NCBI RefSeq assembly: GCF_004377485.1
Contig: NZ_SNTY01000016.1
Location: 1 to 60,311 of the forward strand
Direction: 5' to 3'
Length of the DNA: 60,311 nucleotides
From: Alkanindiges illinoisensis
GTDB taxonomy: Bacteria > Pseudomonadota > Gammaproteobacteria > Pseudomonadales > Moraxellaceae
In this document: positions 56,509 to 60,311 of the stretch, one piece after another
Numbering within the stretch: the first letter of the stretch is position 1
Layout: the number at the start of each line of letters is the position of its first letter
Translations under genes and position numbers: made by a program
Notes under the pieces: generated by a model
Databases searched by the model: none
What the model was told of the DNA's origin: nothing
Seen by the model: the letters and a program-made list of their open reading frames with translations, nothing else

Positions 56509-56973
56509 ATGATCAATTGGCAGTTTCATTACATCACACAGCCTGTGCTACCAGACTTTATTCAGCCTGATAATAAAATTGTCATGTTTGATGCGGTGTG
56601 CAAGCTATGTACAGGCTGGAGCCGGTTTTTAATCCGGCACGATACACTGGAAAAGTTCAAATTATGCAGTGTACAGTCGCCGCAGGGTCAGGCGATTTTA
56701 ACCTCGCTTGGTATGCCGACGGATCACTTTGACACCATGCTACTGATTGAAGGCCATCAGGTGTATGAACGCAGTGATGCCTTGTTGCGTATCATGCAGC
56801 AATTACCGTTTCCATTTACTATGCTGGCAGCAGGGCGTGTTATTCCTAGAGCATGGCGAGACTGGGCCTATGACCATGTGGCAACCCGGCGCTATAAACT
56901 GTTTGGGCAACATCCACAGTGTATGGTGCCAACTGCAGAAATCCGTAAACGGTTTTTAGATCATGCAATCTAG
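56509..56973 (+). CDS. DCC-family thiol-disulfide oxidoreductase (DUF393)
   Basis: 154 residues with the DCC motif variant MFDAVCKLCTGW, followed by YERSDALLRIMQQL and HPQCMVPTAEIRKRFLD. The fold is thioredoxin-like; function is unproven. ATG at 56509 lies 5 nt after the trmL stop. Overlaps the next gene by 11 bp, so the two form a coupled pair. Confidence 0.87.
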   Translation: MINWQFHYITQPVLPDFIQPDNKIVMFDAVCKLCTGWSRFLIRHDTLEKFKLCSVQSPQGQAILTSLGMPTDHFDTMLLIEGHQVYERSDALLRIMQQLPFPFTMLAAGRVIPRAWRDWAYDHVATRRYKLFGQHPQCMVPTAEIRKRFLDHAI

Positions 56974-57364
56974 TACTTTGGCTCGTTTGGGCTTGAGTTT
57001 TTTATTTATTTATCAGGGACTGGTGCCCAAGCTCATCTTTTTGGATAAAACCGAGCTATATATCAATCAGCAGCATTTAGAGCTGCTGCCCATCCAGAAT
57101 TTACTTACACCAGAACTTATGGCACAACTGGCAGGAATAAGCGAAATCCTGCTTGGCATACTAATTATAAGTTTTCCGAGAAAAAACTGGCCGGTCTGGC
57201 TGGCTTTTATTGCTTTGGCTGTGCTGCTACTGGATATTATGGTGGTAGTACCAGAATTATTAAGCGGCGCATTTAATCCGGTTATTAGTAATATTGTTGG
57301 GATGCTGCTGGCATGGATTGCACTTAAACCCAGAACTGATCCCTGGCATATCAAGCTAAATTAA
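56963..57364 (+). CDS. DoxX-like small membrane protein
   Basis: 133 residues with four hydrophobic segments (LGLSFLFIYQGLVPKLIF; GISEILLGILIISFP; WLAFIALAVLLLDIMVVV; ISNIVGMLLAWIAL), the layout of DoxX-like proteins. Co-translated with the DCC protein; such pairs hint at a membrane thiol or quinone function (inference). Confidence 0.75.
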   Translation: MQSSTLARLGLSFLFIYQGLVPKLIFLDKTELYINQQHLELLPIQNLLTPELMAQLAGISEILLGILIISFPRKNWPVWLAFIALAVLLLDIMVVVPELLSGAFNPVISNIVGMLLAWIALKPRTDPWHIKLN

Positions 57365-57390
57365 GCAAAAAAGTCTGGCACCATTAATAA

Positions 57391-57417
57391 AAAAATCCTG
57401 CACTAAGCAGGATTTTT
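57391..57417. terminator. Bidirectional terminator DoxX-like / iron ADH
   Basis: AAAATCCTGC / GCAGGATTTT perfect stem with ACTAA loop, A and T runs on both sides, between convergent genes. Confidence 0.85.
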
Positions 57418-57440
57418 CTTGACCGTAACGCTAATGCAAT

Positions 57441-58628
57441 TTAAGCCCAGGCTTTTTGCAAAATAGCCTTTAGGTCAGCTCTTGAGGCTTCACGCGGATT
57501 AAAGATGATTGAACCGTCATCCAGTGCCTTGGCAGCAATTTCATCCAGTTGCGCTTCAGTGACCTTGCCGGTTTCTTTTAGAGTACGTGGCAATTTGGTA
57601 CGCTCAAATAACACATCACGTACTTCACGAATATGCTGAATGGCCCTGGAAGCACGCTGGCTGGCTGGTGTGCTGGCGTAAACTTCCGGCCCAGCCAGTG
57701 GCAGTAGCAACTCGGCAATTTTGTCACCATTGACAGACTGGTTGTATTCCAGCACATAGGGCATAAACAGGTTCATGCACAAGCCGTGTGGCAAATGGGC
57801 AACAGCACCAGTGGCATGACCCAGTGAATGTACCAGACCCACCATTGCATTGGAGAACGCAATTCCTGCCATGGTAGACGCCTGAGCCAGTTCCAGACGG
57901 GCATCAGTGTTGGACGGCTCATCCAGCACCTTAATCAAATTGGCACTGATTTTCTTGATGGCGGAAAACGCATAGGCATCACTGATTGGGTTGGAACCCA
58001 GACAGGTATAAGCTTCCATGGCATGCGTCATAGCATCCATAGCCGTCATGGCAGTAATGTGTGGCGGCAGGGTTGCGGTCATGCGCGGATCTAAAATGGC
58101 CGCATGTGGCATCAGGAAGTAAGAGGCAAATGCCAGCTTCACGTTCTTTTCAATATCAGATACTACTGCAACCGCCGTCACTTCAGAGCCTGTGCCTGCT
58201 GTCGTTGGCACCACAAAAAATGGCTTTAACGGACGTGGCAGGTTATGCGCACCCGAGTATTTGAGCAGGTCATCACCGCCTTCAGACACCAGAATATTCA
58301 CGCCTTTAGAGGTATCAATGACTGAACCACCGCCTACGGCAATAATGGCATCACAATTGTTCTGGCGGTACAGTTCAGCCGCTGTGCGTACTGTTTGCAA
58401 GCTGCTATCGGGTGGCACATCATCAAAAATTACCGCAATACTGCTGTCAGTGCTTTCAAAAGCGGCCTGAATAGGTTCCAGCAAATTGTTGCTGCGCACG
58501 CCCTTGTCAGTAATGATCATGGCGCGCTTGGCACCCAGGGTTGCCAGTTCAAAAGGAATATGCTCCAGTGCTGCACTCCCTGCAATGACTTTTACTGGGC
58601 AAAAGAATTCATAATACGGCTTGGCCAT
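57441..58628 (-). CDS. Iron-containing alcohol dehydrogenase
   Basis: 395 residues of the Fe-ADH family. NAD motif VGGGSVIDTSKGVN, TTAGTGSEVTAVAVV, and metal ligands in DAMTHAMEAY and HSLGHATGAVAHLPHG. Oxidises or reduces an alcohol/aldehyde; in this group long-chain or C4 substrates are both known. Lies 2 bp after the SCP2-like gene and is probably co-transcribed with it. Confidence 0.93.
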   Translation of the reverse strand: MAKPYYEFFCPVKVIAGSAALEHIPFELATLGAKRAMIITDKGVRSNNLLEPIQAAFESTDSSIAVIFDDVPPDSSLQTVRTAAELYRQNNCDAIIAVGGGSVIDTSKGVNILVSEGGDDLLKYSGAHNLPRPLKPFFVVPTTAGTGSEVTAVAVVSDIEKNVKLAFASYFLMPHAAILDPRMTATLPPHITAMTAMDAMTHAMEAYTCLGSNPISDAYAFSAIKKISANLIKVLDEPSNTDARLELAQASTMAGIAFSNAMVGLVHSLGHATGAVAHLPHGLCMNLFMPYVLEYNQSVNGDKIAELLLPLAGPEVYASTPASQRASRAIQHIREVRDVLFERTKLPRTLKETGKVTEAQLDEIAAKALDDGSIIFNPREASRADLKAILQKAWA

Positions 58629-58630
58629 AA

Positions 58631-59161
58631 TTAGCTCCGTTTAATATAGGTTTGAGCAACTTTAAGATAAATGCGTGAAGCAAGGTTTAATTTTTGCGTG
58701 AAGCTCAGGTCTTCCGGGTATTGCTTAACCGCCAGTTTTGCAACCATTTTTGGCAGAATTAACGCTTCCATCTTGTTCAGGCAGCGCACCAGACGAATGG
58801 CATAGGACAAATCACCATCGGCTACCATGCGGTCATTGGCAAATGCCCGTGCTGTACCTTCCTGAAAACTAAATACCAGAAATGCATGGGAGATATGCTT
58901 GAAGGTCACTGTCAAATCAGGTTTGCCGCCAAAATTTTTAAGCAGCGCCAGTGAACCATCAGGCTGGCTTTGTGCCGTAAAATCAGGGCCATTTGGAAAC
59001 ACCGTCATTCTTACAATAAAACCAGCCGGGAATCCTTTCGTTTCATTATGAATCTCAGGGTCAACCTGACTTGCTGAGGTAAGGCCACGACCGATGACGT
59101 CCATCATCAGGGCGACATAGGCACGCTGTGCTGCCGGAAGAAGTTTATTGGTTGGTTTCAC
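58631..59161 (-). CDS. SCP2-like lipid-binding-type protein
   Basis: 176 residues, no signal peptide. The middle (GSLALLKNFGGKPDLTVTFKH, then LVFSFQEGTARAFANDRMVADGDL) follows the SCP2 sterol-carrier pattern of a beta sheet and a closing helix region. The call is by pattern and is moderate. Tight linkage to the iron ADH suggests handling of a hydrophobic substrate or product (inference). Confidence 0.6.
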   Translation of the reverse strand: MKPTNKLLPAAQRAYVALMMDVIGRGLTSASQVDPEIHNETKGFPAGFIVRMTVFPNGPDFTAQSQPDGSLALLKNFGGKPDLTVTFKHISHAFLVFSFQEGTARAFANDRMVADGDLSYAIRLVRCLNKMEALILPKMVAKLAVKQYPEDLSFTQKLNLASRIYLKVAQTYIKRS

Positions 59162-59254
59162 TACGCATTCTCTATCATCAATAGTTAAGTGAAATGGCTA
59201 AAACTTATCTTTAGAGTATTTACTCTAATTTTCATCCCTACAATAACAGATTGT

Positions 59255-59905
59255 TTAGACAAGTCCAGTCTTAATACTGGAAAATATATGCTGTTTTTCG
59301 ATTAAATACTGTATTTGAAGGCAGATTTGCTCAAAATTTGGTGGACTCTCCAGTACATCACTCAATCTGATCATTTGCAGGCCAGCATAGCCGCATGGGT
59401 TAATCCGGGAAAATCCGTCCAGGCTGCAATCTATATTCAAAGATAAGCCGTGATAGCTGCAACCCTTGCGAATCTTGAATCCCAGCGAGGCAATTTTCTG
59501 CTCATTAATATAAACACCCGGCGCATCTTTTTTGGCATAGGCAGTTAAGCCATAGTGTTTGAGCAGATTAATCATTAGCTGTTCAGTAAAATTCACCAGA
59601 TCGCGCACATTCCATTTGAGCCGATTAAGGTCAAACATCAGATAACCCACCAGTTGACCCTTGCCATGCCAAGTGACTTGTCCACCCCGGTCTGTTTGCA
59701 CAATCGGCAAGTCTGGCGAGGGGAACAATATATGCTCCGGTTTACCCGCCTGACCTTGGGTGAGTACATCATCATGCTGTAATAACCACAGTTGGTCAGC
59801 GTCTTCTTCAGTGCGGCTTTCCGTAAACTGCTTCATGGCCAAAAAGGTAGGCTCGTAATGTTGCAGGTCAGAAAATTGTGTAATGAGGAGAGTAGGCTTA
59901 TTCAT
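59255..59905 (-). CDS. lipB: Octanoyltransferase LipB
   Basis: 216 residues; moves octanoate from acyl-ACP to lipoyl domains. TDRGGQVTWHGKGQLVGYL, IASLGFKIRKGCSYHGLSLN (catalytic Lys in GFKIRKG region) and INPCGYAGLQMIRL (catalytic Cys) are all present. lipA is not adjacent. Its ATG overlaps the stop of the upstream reading frame, so it may be co-translated with that remnant. Confidence 0.95.
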   Translation of the reverse strand: MNKPTLLITQFSDLQHYEPTFLAMKQFTESRTEEDADQLWLLQHDDVLTQGQAGKPEHILFPSPDLPIVQTDRGGQVTWHGKGQLVGYLMFDLNRLKWNVRDLVNFTEQLMINLLKHYGLTAYAKKDAPGVYINEQKIASLGFKIRKGCSYHGLSLNIDCSLDGFSRINPCGYAGLQMIRLSDVLESPPNFEQICLQIQYLIEKQHIFSSIKTGLV

Positions 59906-60184
59906 TAGTCAATTTATTATTTTCAAATGTTATAGATTCTAAAATCTGAGGAATTTCATTCAATTGATCAGTAGATTGCGTAATGATAGAAATTATTTTC
60001 CAATCATTTATTTTTCCTGTTGATGCAAAAACTTTATAGGGGTTGTTAAGCCCATAATAGAGAGTTCCCTGTTTTAAAGTATATTCTGGGAAATGTCGTG
60101 TTTTGTCTTGAATTAGTGATGAAGGATAAGGAGAGTTTCTAGTAATTTCCTGAAACATTTTTAATAACAACTGATCTAGATTTA
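59898..60184 (-). pseudogene. 3' fragment of an unknown gene cut by an IS
   Basis: The frame is open from the IS edge (60184) to a stop overlapping lipB. It reads NLDQLLLKMFQEITRNSPYP, later TLKQGTLYYGLNNPYKVFAS and ESITFENNKLTNE. It may start at TTG 60170 or at the ATG at 60158, but the lack of a good ribosome site and the open frame up to the IS suggest the 5' part lies beyond the element. No family recognised. Confidence 0.5.
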
Positions 60185-60311
60185 TGATGTGTGCTGAGAA
60201 AACAGGAGGTTTTAACTTGGTAAACTATAGACACTCATCAGGAGTTTACCATGAGCAAGAAACAGAAGACTTACACCGCAGAATTTAAAGTTGAAGCAAT
60301 AAAATTGATTG
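60185..60311 (+). mobile_element. Left end of a second IS3-family element (cut by window end)
   Basis: Begins TGATGTGTGCTGAGAAAACA and continues through the leader and start of orfA. It is clearly related to the element at 51692 but not identical: roughly one base in eight differs over the first 127 bp. Confidence 0.88.
60251..60311 (+). CDS. IS3 transposase OrfA, 5' end only
   Basis: MSKKQKTYTAEFKVEAIKLI to the window end, preceded by AGGAGTTTACC. It differs from the OrfA at 51758 by Q for H at residue 5, V for A at 14 and LI for AI at the end. Confidence 0.85.
   Translation, partial: MSKKQKTYTAEFKVEAIKLI

Overview
This is a chromosomal window from a gamma-proteobacterium of the Moraxellaceae, most likely Acinetobacter or a close relative such as Alkanindiges. 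Three gene blocks suggest this. The galU-ugd-pgi / pgm set is the usual right end of the Acinetobacter capsule locus. A rubA-rubB ... esterase-oxyR block matches the alkane-related rubredoxin operon known from A. baylyi. Gene style and intergenic composition are also Acinetobacter-like (moderate GC, AT-rich spacers, IS3/IS5/IS1595-type insertion sequences). The assignment is by gene content and recognised protein sequence only; no database search was possible.

Layout. 1-308 holds a small MITE/REP-like repeat. 309-9738 (minus strand) is a nitrogen-scavenging cluster: a urea/short-chain-amide ABC importer (urtABCDE), aliphatic amidase AmiE, an AmiB-like AAA+ ATPase, formamidase FmdA and FmdB. 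Divergent from it, 10031-14445 encodes an unusual NCS1-permease/histidine-kinase/receiver hybrid and a LuxR-type response regulator, which I infer to be the sensor system for the cluster. 14560-17096 is a reactive-sulfur detoxification unit: persulfide dioxygenase-like Blh, two half-size YeeE/YedE transporters and a DUF202 protein, with a divergent ArsR-type BigR/SqrR regulator and a large AT-rich palindrome between them. 17298-21114 is an IS graveyard (IS1595-, IS3- and IS5-type remnants) holding broken pieces of fic, a DUF2147 gene and kdpA. It sits directly upstream of galU, where variable capsule genes would be expected in Acinetobacter.

21198-27431 makes sugar-nucleotide precursors (galU, ugd, pgi, convergent pgm). 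27519-32009 carries an LpxL-type acyltransferase, a lipoprotein, a phosphodiester-glycosidase-family protein, a small membrane protein and aspS. 32212-35403 contains a zinc-starvation pair: a ZnuD-like TonB receptor with a His-rich loop and the zinc-free ribosomal protein L31B, both preceded by the same Zur-type palindrome GTTATNNNATAAC. 35533-41686 has a PLD-family protein, a rhomboid protease, mtgA, ppk1 and an acidic orphan. 41801-46553 is oxyR, an EstB-like hydrolase, a macro-domain gene, rubB, rubA and a rubrerythrin, an oxidative-stress and electron-transfer block. 46812-50584 has a MaoC-like hydratase, a zinc alcohol dehydrogenase and lysS.

50673-53050 is a membrane-protein gene split by an intact IS3-family element with a 3-bp target duplication; removing the element restores the reading frame exactly. 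53223-59905 holds a P-loop kinase-like protein, rlmM, an exported Fe/Mn superoxide dismutase, trmL, a DCC/DoxX-like pair, an iron-dependent alcohol dehydrogenase, an SCP2-like protein and lipB. The window ends inside a second, diverged copy of the same IS type, which appears to have cut the gene upstream of lipB. The most interesting candidate system is the cysteine-module-containing permease-kinase hybrid with its partner regulator facing the urea/amide operon.
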